Source: Darksidea phi | Taxonomy: Eukaryota > Ascomycota > Dothideomycetes > Pleosporales > Lentitheciaceae | Reading direction: 5' to 3' | Length of the DNA stretch: 53,735 bases | Assembly: GCA_030770425.1 (NCBI GenBank) | Contig: JASJFT010000273.1 | Coordinates: 1-53,735, forward strand | Part shown: positions 1 to 12,000 of the stretch, piece after piece | Numbering within the stretch: position 1 is the stretch's first letter | How the letters are laid out: every line of letters begins with the position of its first letter | Notes under the pieces: model-generated | Databases searched by the model: none | What the model was told of the DNA's origin: nothing | Seen by the model: the letters and a program-made list of their open reading frames with translations, nothing else | Program-made: the position numbers and the translations under genes

Positions 1-75
1 TGACTAAGCCCTTGTCTTGGCTTCCAACCTTCTCGGGATGCCCCGCATCCTGTGATTCGCGTGGGGTTGTAACAC
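1..75. other. Edge segment not affected by RIP
   Basis: These bases have ordinary composition: several CA and TG dinucleotides (for example GGATG, GCATCC and TTGTAACAC) and higher G+C. From about base 76 onward CA and TG almost vanish. The change occurs within about ten bases. I recognise no gene here. The bases TGTAACAC at 68-75 have the form of an LTR 5' end, so an element could begin at 68, but I found no partner copy to prove it. Confidence 0.7.
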
Positions 76-3000
76 TATTATCTATAAGTACCCTATATAA
101 GATTAAATTAAATATATTTAGTATAAGTTCTTTTAAAATAATTAAGATACTTTTAGAACCTTACTAAATAGTTTATCTCTTTCTTAGAGTAACTTTTAGA
201 ATTTAGCTTTAGATATATATTATCTTATTTTATTAAAGCTAAGCTATTCTTCTTAAGATTAGTTTTTTTTCTCTTTTAATAGTCTAGTCTTATATATAAG
301 GTAATCCTACTTTTTATAACTAGCTTAGTAATATTTATAATAAAGGTTATTTATTTTAACTTTTATATTTTTAGTAATCTTAGTTAAGTCTTTCTTAAAA
401 TAGGGCTATCCCTTCTAGCCGGTATCGTAGCTTTTCTTCTATTATTTTATTAGTAGAATCTCTTCTTCCTCTATTCTAAAGTATTTTTCTTTAGTCTTTA
501 TCTTTTCTTATTTCTTAAGAATCTACTAGTATTAGTATATATCCCTTTCTAGTCTATCTAGACTAGTTTAGATTTATAAAACTAGATTTAGTCTTTTTTA
601 TACTTTTAGATTTAAAGTATTAAAGAATATCTAGATATACTTTAGATTATAGTTATTAAAGACTAATTAAGGGTCTATTTCCTTCTATTACGTAGTTAGA
701 TAGTAAAATAGCTCTATTAAAGATCTTATATTCTACTTTATCTTAAAGATCTTTTCTTAGATCTTTCTTTTTCTTTTTTAATCTATACTAAGTATCTCTA
801 GTATTTTTTATTTTATATATATCTAGATTAGATTCTTTTCTTCTTTAGTCTACTTAATCTACTCCTAGTATATAAGGGGGGTTTAGTCTAGATATTTTAT
901 AGTCTATCTAGTCTAGACTACTATTATTAGAAAAAGATATAGGTCGAGTATATATTCCTTATATTCTCTTCTTTAGTTATTATAGTTCTTCTAGGTTTTA
1001 TTCTTATATTTAAATAGTAGGTCTACTTTTAAGAGCTACCTACTAAGCCCTATAGAATTTACTATTAGTAAAGTAAGTCTAGAAATAGTCTAAGTATCTT
1101 AAGAATTTCTAAACGAGTTTAAACCTATTAGATCTAGTCTACTCTTATCTACTATTATTAAACCTTTCTTAAATCTTTTCTTAAGCTTTTATATTTAATA
1201 TCTTAGATTATATTATAGAATCTAGGCTTTAAGAACCTATAGATATTCTTAGAGTTCTTTAGCTAATATATTATATTTAAGAGACTAGAAGATTTATACT
1301 TATTAACTTTCTCTATTATTTTAGCTTAGGCCTAGAGTTTCTAATTATATATCTTTAGATCTATTATTAGATATTTATAAGAATAAGACTTAGATAAAAA
1401 CTATCTTTACTAGTCTAGAGAGATAAAGGTTTATTTTATAAAAATAAGATTAGTATTTATAATACTAGCTTAGATAGTAGAAATCTAATTTAGAGTAAAT
1501 TAGACTTAAGTAGTCTAAATTATAACTATCTATATAAGGTAAACCTTTATTCTTCTAAGTTAGAAGTAGTAGGAGTATAAGTATCTAGCTAGTCTTAGAT
1601 AGAAATAGCTTCTTAAGGAATATAGTTAAGGTTTAATAAAACCTAATATAGTATAGAGTCTAAGCTAGCTAAGAGTAATCTAGACTAGAGGAGGAATAAG
1701 TAGTAGTAATCTATTATAATAAAGTATTTAATAAATACTTTAATATAAATATTAACTATAACTAATATTATATTAACTAGATTATAATAACCTTCGTACA
1801 AGTAAAATAGAAGAATTTTAATAAAATACTATATAAGATATTAGAAGTTATAATAAATAAGCTTATTCTAATATAATAAGTACTTAGTTTATAATTTTAT
1901 AAGAAAATATAACTTTATATAAAAATATTATAAATATATTATAGATATTATATACTAAAATAAGTTTTACTCTTATTTAAGATAATATATAAAGAATTAT
2001 TTAATAACCTTTAATTAGTATTATAAGTCTTATTTAACTAATAAAGTAATAATTAATATATTTAGAACTCGTATAATACTTTTTATACTAATTAATAGTA
2101 TAACTCGTATTACTTAATATAAGATAAACTACCTTAGTATAAACGATTCTAACTATATAGTAGATTATTTACTATATAAAAAAGAAATAATAATACTAAA
2201 CTAAGAAGAAAAAGATATTTTATTTATTATAAAGAAGATTATTAATTATTAAATTATAATCGTATAGATTATTTTAGAGTTAAAATATAGTATATTATAT
2301 TCTTTAAAGATATATACTACTAAACGTTCTTATATAATAAAATAGCTATTTATATTATAAACTTTAAAGAACTTTTTAATAATAATATAGATATTAATAC
2401 TATATATAAGAATAATAGTAATAGATTTAAAGAGAATATTAAAGATAATAAATATATACTTAGCTACCTTACTTTAGTAATATATCTTTACTATATAATT
2501 AGTAAAGATATCTATAAGATTAATAAGAATTATTAATCTTAAGCTAACTAATTCTTTCTAGAAGACTAGTATTTTATAGTATATTAAGATAAACTATAGG
2601 ATACTAGTAGTATATAAATATTAACTATTAGAAAAGTATAACTTAAGATATACCTATATAAGAACTCTTATATAAAAGTTAACTAAATATCTTATAATAT
2701 AAATATTAACTTTAGTAGATAGAATTTAATAATATCTTTAGAAATTATATAAATTAAGAATCTAATTAAAATAATTATCTATTATATCTTAGATATTCTA
2801 ATATTATTATTCTTATTATTAGTAGATACTAATTATTTAGAAGTATACTTTAATAATATTCTTAAGTATATTATATAAAAGAATAAAATAACTATTTCTA
2901 TTATACGTAAATAGGGCTATTTATTTTTTAATATTAGTAAAGTAGATATTATATTATTCTTTATAGAATTTAAGTTATAATAGTTATATTATTACTTTAA

Positions 3001-4318
3001 CTATCTTTATATAAAATAACTATATAAACTACTTATAAATATTAGATATAAAGTTAATCTATTAATACTAGAATAAATTACTAAATTTTATTATTTCTAC
3101 TAATTATACGAATCTATACTAAGTAGATTTAAGTTTTTAATTAAGAATAATACTTATTTTAATTATAAGGTAATTATTAACGTCGTATAGATTAGTAAAA
3201 AGAATATTCTATATATAATTAATACTAATACTTTTTTCTAAGTAGTTATATTTCTAAAATTACTATTTATATAAAATATCTAGGATATACTTTATATATA
3301 CTAGATTAATATATATTAAGAACTATTAAACTATATTATATATAATTTAGATATAAACTTTATTTTAAAAGAGTTTAAAACTTATATAAAGATTATTAAA
3401 ATAGAATATTAATAAATATCTATTAAAGTATATTAGATTATTAGTAAAATAGAACGTATATATATATCTTTAAAATATATATTTAATATTCTTAAAACTA
3501 AATTTAGTAATTATATATTTAATAAATTACTTCTTTATTATATCTACTTTTACTAGAGGACTTCTAGATTATTATTAGCCTAATTATAGTTATATACTAG
3601 ACCCTATATAGTCCTATATTCTATTATTATATCTTCTTAAGAATTCGTCTTATCTTTATTTAAATATAATCCTTTTACTATCTTAGTATTTCTATATCTA
3701 TCTACCTATATATATCTTATAATTCGAATCCTTTCTATTTCTTTTTAAGGACTAGTAATATAGTATTAATATTAAAAGTTAATACTTTAAAAGTTCTTAT
3801 TAATTATACTATACGACGTTTATTTAGAGTTATTAGTATACCTTTTTATACTATTTACTCGAAGAAGAGTACCTACTCTAGTACCTATCTATCTAGTAGA
3901 CGAAATAATTCTAATACGTAGCTAGTTAACGAAGTATATTAATAGTATCTTAAGTTTAATAAATAATAAGTTTAAGAACTAGGATTAAATAATAAGAATA
4001 ATTACTAGTTAAGAGACTTATTTAATTCTAAAAATATTTAAGAAGATTAATATATCTTTAAAACCTATATAACTTATATATAGTATAATAATAAAAGTAT
4101 CTTAAAGATATTTAATAAAATACTATTTTTTAATAAGATTCTAATAATAATTATAATTAATAGGAACTACTAATCTATATAAAAAAATAATAAAATACTT
4201 AACTATAATAATATAGCTTATAAAAGTAGATCTTTACTACGTTAATACTTAGCTTCTACTATACTACTAATATTAAGAGCTAATAATATACTAATAAGTA
4301 GTAATTATCTAGGTATAG
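76..4318 (+). mobile_element. RIP-destroyed LTR retrotransposon with copia-like integrase (oldest layer)
   Basis: This is AT-rich sequence with essentially no CA or TG. The only part I can assign is an integrase core at ~3160-3520 on the + strand. Bases ~76-1700 hold nothing I recognise. Bases ~1700-3100 read in places like a degraded + strand polyprotein with stops at expected Gln/Trp positions. Downstream of the integrase the frame stays degraded to 4318, where an L268 gypsy LTR begins. The remaining RT/RNase H of this element would lie beyond the nested stack and outside the window. No LTR pair was found for it. Confidence 0.6.
3060..3540 (+). pseudogene. Retrotransposon integrase core, RIP-degraded
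   Basis: Translation on the + strand, ignoring TAA/TAG, gives a run resembling the integrase of fungal copia-type polyproteins. There is a segment like VIINVV-ISKKNILYIINT around 3166-3225, then a block corresponding to the family's WINTYxGPPN and DxGTNFxSKEF motifs around 3290-3390, then a GKIERxHxPLK-like segment around 3430-3470. Stops fall where Gln or Trp is expected, as CAG/CAA/TGG to TAG/TAA mutation predicts. There is no start codon and no open frame. A gypsy-like or other fungal polyprotein is the alternative. The assignment rests on remembered family patterns, not a search. Confidence 0.55.
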
Positions 4319-4586
4319 TATTATAGCCTATTTCTTAAATAATCTAGTTATTTTACTTATTTTCTATTTTAATTAGTAGATTAGATAATCCTAAGGATTA
4401 GTCTAATAGTTAGTTAGCTTATTTAGTATACTAAGTCCTATTTAGGTATAAGAACTCTTTATTCTTATATCCTTATAGTACTATCTTAGAATAGTTTTAA
4501 TATACTAATTCTACTATTAGTTAATTAGAAGACTATCTTAGCTATTATAACTTCTAGTTAATTATACTTAATCCTAGAGTCTTATA
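4319..4586 (+). repeat. L268 LTR, copy A
   Basis: This is one of six copies of the same 268-bp LTR in the window; the others start at 14972, 20139, 42627, 50499 and 51624. It starts TATTA and ends CTTATA, which are RIP products of TGTTA and CTTACA, the canonical TG...CA ends. Orientation is set by the coding strand of the complete copy. Confidence 0.93.
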
Positions 4587-4899
4587 TTATTCTAAGATTT
4601 CTAAATTTTAGTTAGAAATAGTAATTAAATATTAACCTTCTAAAATTCCTAGAGGTTTATAGTACTTAGGGTAGATAGTATACGACGTTTTCTTAGATAA
4701 GTCTTAAAATTAACTACTTCGAGTTCTAATATTACTAGAGTATTTAGTATCTTTTTTAGAAAGAAGAGATTTATAAAAGTATTATATAAAGTTAAACCTA
4801 TATTCTAAATCTTATAACTAACTTATCTTTATATAATTAACTAAATTACTAAATTAGTATAATAATAAGATAGTAAATTTCCTAAGCTAAGTAGACTCT

Positions 4900-5816
4900 T
4901 TAAAGTTTATTTTATTAAATAAGCCTCTCTTCTATAAAGTCTTTCTAAAGAAAGATAAAGAAAAGGGTAAGACTTTAAGTAGAGCTATAAGTAGAGCTAG
5001 AAGTATATACTTAAGAAGCTAAAGGTTTCTATTTATAAATAAAAAGTATAAATACTAATTAACTAATATATATATTCTAACTTAGTTAAAAAGATTTATC
5101 GACCTATAGATATAGATTAATTCTAAGTCTCTCTAAGCTATTTATTCTTACTAAAAGGATAATAATATCTTTTTAAAGAATATAAAATAAGAAGTTAACT
5201 ACTATATATAAAGACTCTAATTACTTAAAGAAAATAATTAGTCTAAAATACCTTATTTAATAACTACTAAAGAATAAGAGGTTTCTCTTAATTATAACGT
5301 AGTTTAAGAAATATTAAAAACCTAAGAAGGTCTAGACCTAGTAGTTAATACTTTAATAGATAATAATCTCTACCTAGCTATAATCTAAAGACTAGTAATT
5401 ACTCTTAGTATTAGTATTATTATTAGAAATATCTATATAAAATTCCTAACTAATAAGTACTTATAATACTAGAAAATCTTTAATAATATAGTTACTAAGC
5501 TAAAGAAGAAACTTTAATAATATTAGAAGATTATAAACTAATAGTAGAGTTTAGAAGAGAATCTTAAGTAGTTCTCTCCTATAGCTATCTATACTAAGAC
5601 TAGACTTATAGTTCTTTCTTAGTATAATTCTAAGTCTACTCTTAAGGCTTTATTATTATAGTATAACCTTAATAGTAGATAAATTACTAAAGAGAAGAGA
5701 TACCCTTCTACTATAATATTCTTAAATAATATAGACCTTAATCTTTATAGAATTCTATAGACGCCTAGTCTATCTAAAAGGTTCTAATAAGACTTAGTCT
5801 AATATCTAACTCTTAG
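4900..5816 (+). pseudogene. gag remnant of L268 copy A
   Basis: The sequence aligns along its length with the gag region of the complete L268 copy (~43600-44590), with many C/T and G/A differences and frequent TAA/TAG codons. It has no ATG. It ends where L435 inserted, and the next part of the same gag is found at 51379-51623, after L435. It would have encoded the N-terminal to middle part of a gypsy Gag; the zinc-knuckle part is not present in this segment. Confidence 0.75.
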
Positions 5817-5951
5817 TATTATAACCCTAGAATTAGAAGAATATAGAATAAGCTCTAGTATAGCTAGAATAGCTAAACTATACTTAGTTAGTAATCTAAT
5901 ATTACGTAACTTAGAAGTTATAGAAGTTATTAAGATAACTACTTCTATAAC
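5817..5951 (+). repeat. L435 5' LTR, first part
   Basis: Bases 1-135 of the 435-bp LTR, matching 50939-51073. It begins TATTATAAC (from TGTTATAAC) and ends with ATAAC, the target site duplicated when L176 inserted. The LTR continues at 34664. Confidence 0.93.
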
Positions 5952-6127
5952 TATTAGACTTATCTATAAAGGGTACTATCTTTTAAATAGATTATATAAT
6001 TATATTCTAACTTACTAGACCTAGAGGGCTACTATATAGGCTTTAGCTATATAGTCCTAGCTATATAACTCTAGCTATATAGGCTAGTACTATAGGCTAG
6101 CTACGCTATATACTATCGTCTATAATA
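5952..6127 (-). repeat. L176 LTR (3' LTR if element is minus-strand)
   Basis: A 176-bp repeat identical in length to 34483-34658 and differing only by C/T and G/A changes. It starts TATTAGAC and ends CTATAATA. It contains a short tandem motif (AGCTATATAG plus 3-4 bases, about four units at ~6043-6085). Confidence 0.93.
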
Positions 6128-7272
6128 TCTCTACTAGGCCGTCTTAAAGATAGAGGTAGATTAATAAAGCTTAGCTAAGACTATTTTAAAAATCTAATCT
6201 ATTTACTATTAAAAGAAAAATACTTAAGATTCTATATAGACGCCGTTTACTAGTTCTAAAATCTACTATAGCTAATATCTATATTCTAAATAAGTATATT
6301 AGTAAAGTAAAGAGAGAAGATAGGGATAAAAGAGAAGTTTATATAAAAAGATTAAAACTATCCTTTTAGAAAAAGAAAAAATACTTATATTACTATCTCT
6401 AACTAGACCGTCGTAGTAATTATTTATAATAGTTAATAGAACTTATAAACTAAAGGTAGTATTTCTTAAGTTAACTACTATACTAGAATAGATTCTATTT
6501 AACTAAAATAAGTAATATCTATTAAGTAATTATAATCCTCTAATTAATACTACTATTAGTTAGTTATTCGGCTAAAGTTAAAGTAAAGATACTTTTATAG
6601 TATAGTATTAATACTAAATAGAAAAATTATAAAGGCCGTATATAAGTATATAGCTCTCTATTAGATTATCTTAAAGTAGGTATATAGCTAGTATATAAAA
6701 ATCTATATTTTATAGTAGAAATAATATATACTAATATCTATCCGCTATTATATTACTTTTTAGCTAATATTTTTAAACTTTTAATAGTATTCTACTATAA
6801 ATTATTCGTAAGGATAGTTTATACTAGAAATCTAACTAGATATAATTAATAGTTTTATATTAATAGTATTTACTATTACTACTTAATATAGTAGTAATAG
6901 ATATATAGAAGAAAAACGAAGGTAATATAAGTCTTAGAGATAAAAAACTAATATCGTCTATTTAAGAAAATTATATATAGCTAATTATAGATATATAAAA
7001 AATATATAAAGATAGTAAATTTTAGAAATAAGAAATTATTATTATCTATTAAAAGAATTATATATAGCTAATTATAGCTATATAAAAAAATATATAAATT
7101 ACTTTTTAAGAAAAATAATAAGAATATATCCGTTATATAATACGTTTATAATAGTTTTTAAAGAGTTATATTAATATAGATTTAAGATAATTACTATTTA
7201 TTATAGAGACGCGCGTCTACTATTAGTATTAAGACTAATAGTTAAATACTTTTATCGTTCTTATTATTACTA
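6128..7272 (+). other. Unassigned L176 interior, possible + strand coding remnant
   Basis: Saturated RIP sequence between the L176 LTR and the pogo-like element. A + strand frame between ~6580 and ~6900 has long stop-poor runs rich in Tyr, Ile and Leu, and could be a degraded protein, but I recognise no family. Around 6970-7100 two copies of a ~40-base motif containing ATATATAGCTAATTATAG stand about 84 bases apart. Nothing else was identified. Confidence 0.4.
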
Positions 7273-7274
7273 TA

Positions 7275-9127
7275 ATATATTTTATAAGTAAGTAGTAAAT
7301 ATAAGTAAGTAGTAAACCCTACTAACTTTTTATAACGCGTTACCTATTAACTCTTATAGCTTAACTAACTATTATTCGATTATCCTATAACGAAGTAGAT
7401 ATCTCCCTAGCTATCTTAGCTATTAATAGAAATTAGATTAAAAGCGTTAATTATACTATAGTAATATTTAACGTCTTTAAAATAATACTCTACTACTAAT
7501 ACGTTAAAATCGCTACACGACGCGATTACTAGTCTAAATTAAAGAAGCTTTCTAAGCTAGAGGAGGAGGTAGTTATTAGCTATATACTTAATCTAGATTT
7601 ACGAGGATATACCCCTATACTAAAGACTATATAAGATATAGTAAATAGACTACTTACTATATATAGTACTAAGTAGGTAGATAAGTAATAGTCTAGGAAC
7701 TTTATTAACTAAACTAATAACCTTAGAATATAATTTAATCGACCTTATAATTAATAGCGAGCTCTTTATAAGAATCCTAATACTATTTAAATCTAGTTTA
7801 ACCTAGTAGTACGTACTAAGACTACCTAGGGTATTACTAATTAGAATATCTATAACTTCGATAAAGCTAGCTTTCTAATAGGTAAGATATTAGTATAACT
7901 AGTTATTACTAGCTTAGAGAGACGTAGGTAGACTAAAGCTATCTAGCTAGATAATCGCGAGTAGGTTACTATAATATAGGGAATTAACGCTACTAGATAG
8001 ACTATTCTACCCTTTATTATCTTCGCTAGCTAGTACTACCTCTCTACCTAGTACGAGAGTAATAATATACTAGACGATTAGACTATTAGTATTAGTAATA
8101 ATAGTTAGACGAATAATAATCTAGGAGTTATCTAACTAAAGTACTTTATTAGATATATAATAGATTATAGAGTAAACGTACGTTAGCTACTAATTCTTAA
8201 TAGTTATAATAGTTATATCTCGAAGAAATTCTAGAACCTCTATAAGAAGAATAAAATCTATACTCTCTATATACTAGCTTATTTATTATACCTCCTATAG
8301 CTACTTAATATAGACTATTTCTTACCGTTAAAGCGCGTATATAGGGATTAGATTAATAGTCTAATTTATAATTATATTAACTATATTATAAAGTTTAAAT
8401 TTCTACCTATCTTCTACGTAGCCTATAATAAGACTATTATAGAGAAGAATATCTATATAAGCTTTCGAGATACTAGTCTAGTTCTATATAATTTAGAGGT
8501 AGTAATCTTAAAGCTTAATATTAAGCTAAGGACGTCGTCGCTAGTAGCTCTACTAAAGATTATATAGGAGGCTAGAATACTAAGTAATACGTACGAAGTA
8601 GAGGCTTAATTAATATTAATTTATAAGTACGTACGTAGATATAAGAGCTTATTACCTACTTCTATTATTATAGCTATTAATTAGCTAAGAAAAGATACTA
8701 AAGTAATAGCTTATAAAGCTATACTTATATACGAATAAATTACGAGTCTAGAAAAGGTAATCGAGACTATTATAATATATAGAGCGCGTAAAAAGAAGAG
8801 GATCTAGAAGTAGAGTATCCTAACTAAGATAGAAAGGAAGATTATTATTATTTAAAAGGCTACTAAGTAGTAGTAGAAGAATAAAAGACGTTAAGTTACT
8901 ATATAATTAGGTATAAGTCGATAGGCTTTAGCGCGCTATATATACTATAGAGAACCTAGATATAACTTATAAATATATAAGAAGTCTATTATAGATACTA
9001 CTTAATCTATTACTAGTATTATTTTAATAGAATTCTAATACGTTATTAAACTACGTAGCTTTTTAGATATAGAAAGTTAATAGGGTTTACTACTCGTTTA
9101 TATTAGCCGCTTACTTATAAAATATAT
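7275..9127 (+). mobile_element. pogo/Fot1-like DNA transposon
   Basis: A 1853-bp element with inverted terminal repeats of about 60 bp, flanked by the TA duplication (7273-7274 and 9128-9129). The outermost 14 bases, ATATATTTTATAAG, are identical at both ends, followed by related AGTAAACCCTA-type sequence. Inside the 5' repeat a 17-bp unit (TATAAGTAAGTAGTAAA) is tandemly doubled at 7283-7299 and 7300-7316. A single DDE transposase remnant lies between the ends. Size, TA target and domains fit the pogo/Fot group of the Tc1-mariner superfamily. The element is inside L176. Confidence 0.92.
7400..8800 (+). pseudogene. pogo/Fot-like transposase (DDE_1), RIP-inactivated
   Basis: This would encode the cut-and-paste transposase of the surrounding element. 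A CENP-B-type helix-turn-helix region reads at ~7540-7720 (SKLKKLSKLEEEVVISYIL, then DLRGYTP). The catalytic core follows: YNFDKAS near 7849 matches the family's YNFDEAG (first Asp kept); LLILNSYNSY near 8186 matches LLILDGHxSH with the second Asp changed to Asn and His to Tyr; LLNIDYFLPLKRVY near 8298 matches LQPLDVGxFGPLK with the third Asp also changed to Asn. Two catalytic residues are therefore lost as well as frame integrity. TAA/TAG interrupt at Gln/Trp positions and there is no ATG. It keeps more CG than neighbouring elements. Confidence 0.88.
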
Positions 9128-9134
9128 TAAATAG

Positions 9135-11560
9135 TATTAAACTCTTTACTTTATTATCTTATATACTTCTTAATATTCTTAAACTACTTAGATTTCTTTA
9201 AGACTTTAGTATTTATTATAATAAATACTCTCTTACTTAGTATAATACTAGTTAGGATATTAAATAAATCGTCTTTATCTTTATTATTATTATTATTATT
9301 ATTATTAAGTATTATTTTTTTAACTTTTTTACCTTTTATCTTCTTTATAGTAGCTTTCTTACTTTTATTACGGTACTTAATATTAAGTCTAGTACTAGTA
9401 ACTAGATCGATATTTATACTATATTTATATAGTAAAGTTTAAAAAGACTTTATCTTCCTCTACTATATAATATTCTTAGGTAGAAGCTAATAATATTTTA
9501 TATTAAACTTCTTTACCTTTAAGTCGTTCTACTAGTACTTCTAAAATACCTTAATAAAATCTTTAAGGGCTATTTTAAAGATTAGTTCTAAGTAGTTAAC
9601 GTTTATTAAATCGAAATACTACTTAAATCTACTCTAATATAGGTCGATTAAGTTTTTAGATTAGCTTAATTTTATACTTCTATATTAATCTTTTACTATA
9701 GTACTAGATACGTATAAGTATAAATCGAACTTTAGCTTAATTATTAGTTAGCTCTTAGGATCTAATTTTAGTTATATTTTATTATAGATACTATTCTTCT
9801 CTAGTTACGTAATCTTCTTTTCTAATTTATTTTAGTTTTTATCTAGCTTTATTATTTATAAATCGAGTATAATTAGCTTTATATATATCTTACCTAGCTT
9901 TTATACTTTAGTATTTCTTATAAAATTATAGACTTAGACGTCGTTAGGCTCTATTATTATAGTTTCTTTTAAATTAAGAATCTTACTATCCTTATTTATT
10001 TAGTAATCTAGTTTTAATATTAAGATTTATATTCTAGATAATAGTCTATAGTCTAAATCGTATATTCTATTATATTAATATTTAATATAGTATCTATACT
10101 TATTTAATATAATAAAGTTAAAGTCTATAGAATACTTATTTATATAGATTCGAGCTAGCTAATAGACTATAAGATCTACTACTATTAAAGGTCTAATTTT
10201 CCCTTAAAAGACTAATATATAGTTAGTAGTAGTACGTAATAAGTATAGCTTATTAATTATTCTTTCTTTAATTATTACCTTAACTATACTCTTATATATT
10301 TTAAAAATCTTTATTACTAATTTTTTTAAAAGAGCTATTTTCTTAGTTACTAAAGCTTTCTTTAAGGTCTTAACTTTCTTAACTTCTACTAGTAGTAGGT
10401 AGTCTAGATAGACGAATATCTTAGTTAGTAGTTCTTCCTTTAGTATATTATAGTAAAGATAAATACTAGTTATAACTTTCGTTCTAGTAGTATTCTACTA
10501 GATAGCTTAAAGATTAATAGGTAGAGTCTTAATTTCGTCGTCTAGTTCGTTACTTATATTAAAGATAATATTTATTATCTTATTATATAAGTCTAATTAT
10601 CTAGTCTTATCTTTTATAGGTTTTATTTCTAATATTATAGCTATAGCGAATAGTAATATATAGTAAGATTAAAATTTCTTATAGATAGTTCTATATACTA
10701 TATTTTATAATATATTAAGCGAGGACTTAATAATAATCTATATTAGTTAACTAATATTATATAGACTAATCTTACCTAGTAGTTATAGTATCGATTTATT
10801 ATCTATAGTATTTTTAATTATAATAGTATTAGGGCTTATATTCCTAAGGGTATATAGCTATATCGCTCCTATTACTTTAATATACTATATTACTATACTT
10901 ATAAGACTATTAAATATATTATATAGCTATACTAGTTTATATTCTATCTACTTTTATTTTTATTTAGTAGTCTTTAATTTCTCTTCTAAGTTTTACCCTT
11001 TCTCTTTAAGTTCTTTAGTTTTTTCCTTTAATTCTTATATCCTCTCTTCTAACTCTTATTCTTTTCTAAAGTTAGACTTCTCTTTTAGCTCGGCTAATAA
11101 GATTATAGGTAGAGTTTTAGCTATTATTATTAAGGCTACTATAGTAGGGTCGACTACCGTCTTCTAAGTTACTAGCTACTATTCTAGCTCTAATATATTT
11201 ATTATATTCTTAATAATATTATTTATTTTATTAACGTCGTTTATTTTATCGATATTAATTATTATATCCGAGTTATTTATTTTATTAATATTATTAGTAT
11301 TTTATTATATTAGTTATAGACGTTATTCTTTTATTAGAGAAGCGTTTACTAATATCTATCTATTTAGCTTAGACTTTAAATTAGTAGTATCTATAATATT
11401 TATAATCTATAGCTAGTTTACTTTCTACGTAGGTATTATTATAGATAGATACTCTATTTTAGATATTCTAAATAAAGCTAGATTATAGTTTAGTAGTATT
11501 AATATTATATATATTATAGAATTATATAAGTTTATATATAGCGAATTATATATTATATAT
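9135..11560 (-). pseudogene. Long coding remnant with coiled coil and poly-Asn tract, function unknown
   Basis: A minus-strand frame can be followed for about 2.4 kb with stops mainly where Gln or Trp would fit, so it was probably a protein of ~800 residues. N-terminal part: ESKLAIDYKYYRYY near 11430. Middle: a heptad-like, Lys/Glu-rich stretch (AELKEKSNFRKE, then ELEERI and ELKEKTKELKEKG) at ~11095-10930, which should form a coiled coil. C-terminal part: a Lys-rich segment followed by a run of about nine Asn from an (AAT)n repeat at 9281-9307. I do not recognise the family. It lies inside L176 on the same strand as the gypsy genes, so it could be element cargo, the gene of another insertion, or a captured host gene. 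No ATG remains. Confidence 0.55.
9281..9307. repeat. (ATT)n microsatellite
   Basis: About nine ATT units. On the minus strand this reads AAT repeats, the poly-Asn tract of the coding remnant above. The repeat contains no C or G and so could not be altered by RIP. Confidence 0.95.
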
Positions 11561-12000
11561 TATAATATATAGTAAAGATAAATTATCTATAAGTAGTATA
11601 ATATTTAGTAGTATATAACTACTTATAATATAATTATTATTAGATATTTTTTAGATAAGAGTATTATACTATCTTATATTATTTATAATAGTAGTAGTAT
11701 ATAGATATATATATATACTTTTCCTATATAATATTAATATAAGCTATAGCTTTTATCTATTAAGTTCTAGTACTACTATTATTTTAATTAATAGTAGATA
11801 GGTAGTTAATATTTATTATATAAGATAAATCCTAGGTATATAATACTATACTATTACTTTTAACTATACTATTAAGATATATTATTATCGTTATAAAAAC
11901 TTACTTAGAATATTAAAAAGTAAATATTACTAAATTATTTAAAATAATTTAATTTAGATTTATATAGTAGGAGTCTCTTTAGAAGGTCCGTATAAAATAT
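11560..12000. other. Saturated RIP spacer without recognisable feature
   Basis: Very AT-rich sequence between the minus-strand coding remnant and the less mutated block. I see no coding pattern, no repeat partner in the window and no TIR or LTR end. Confidence 0.4.

Larger units (their letters stand above)
4319..5816 (+). mobile_element. L268 gypsy copy A, 5' part (LTR, leader, gag)
   Basis: This copy begins with a 268-bp LTR (4319-4586), followed by the leader and gag region that also follow the 5' LTR of the complete copy at 42627. The match breaks off at 5816, at the TSD (CTTAG) of the L435 element, and L268-like gag sequence resumes at 51379. The outer 5' flank is TATAG (4314-4318). The 3' end of this copy is not in the window. 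Confidence 0.9.

Noticed and set aside
1..75. Part of a protein-coding or rRNA gene
   Set aside because: Too short to assign; no frame, motif or repeat partner is visible.
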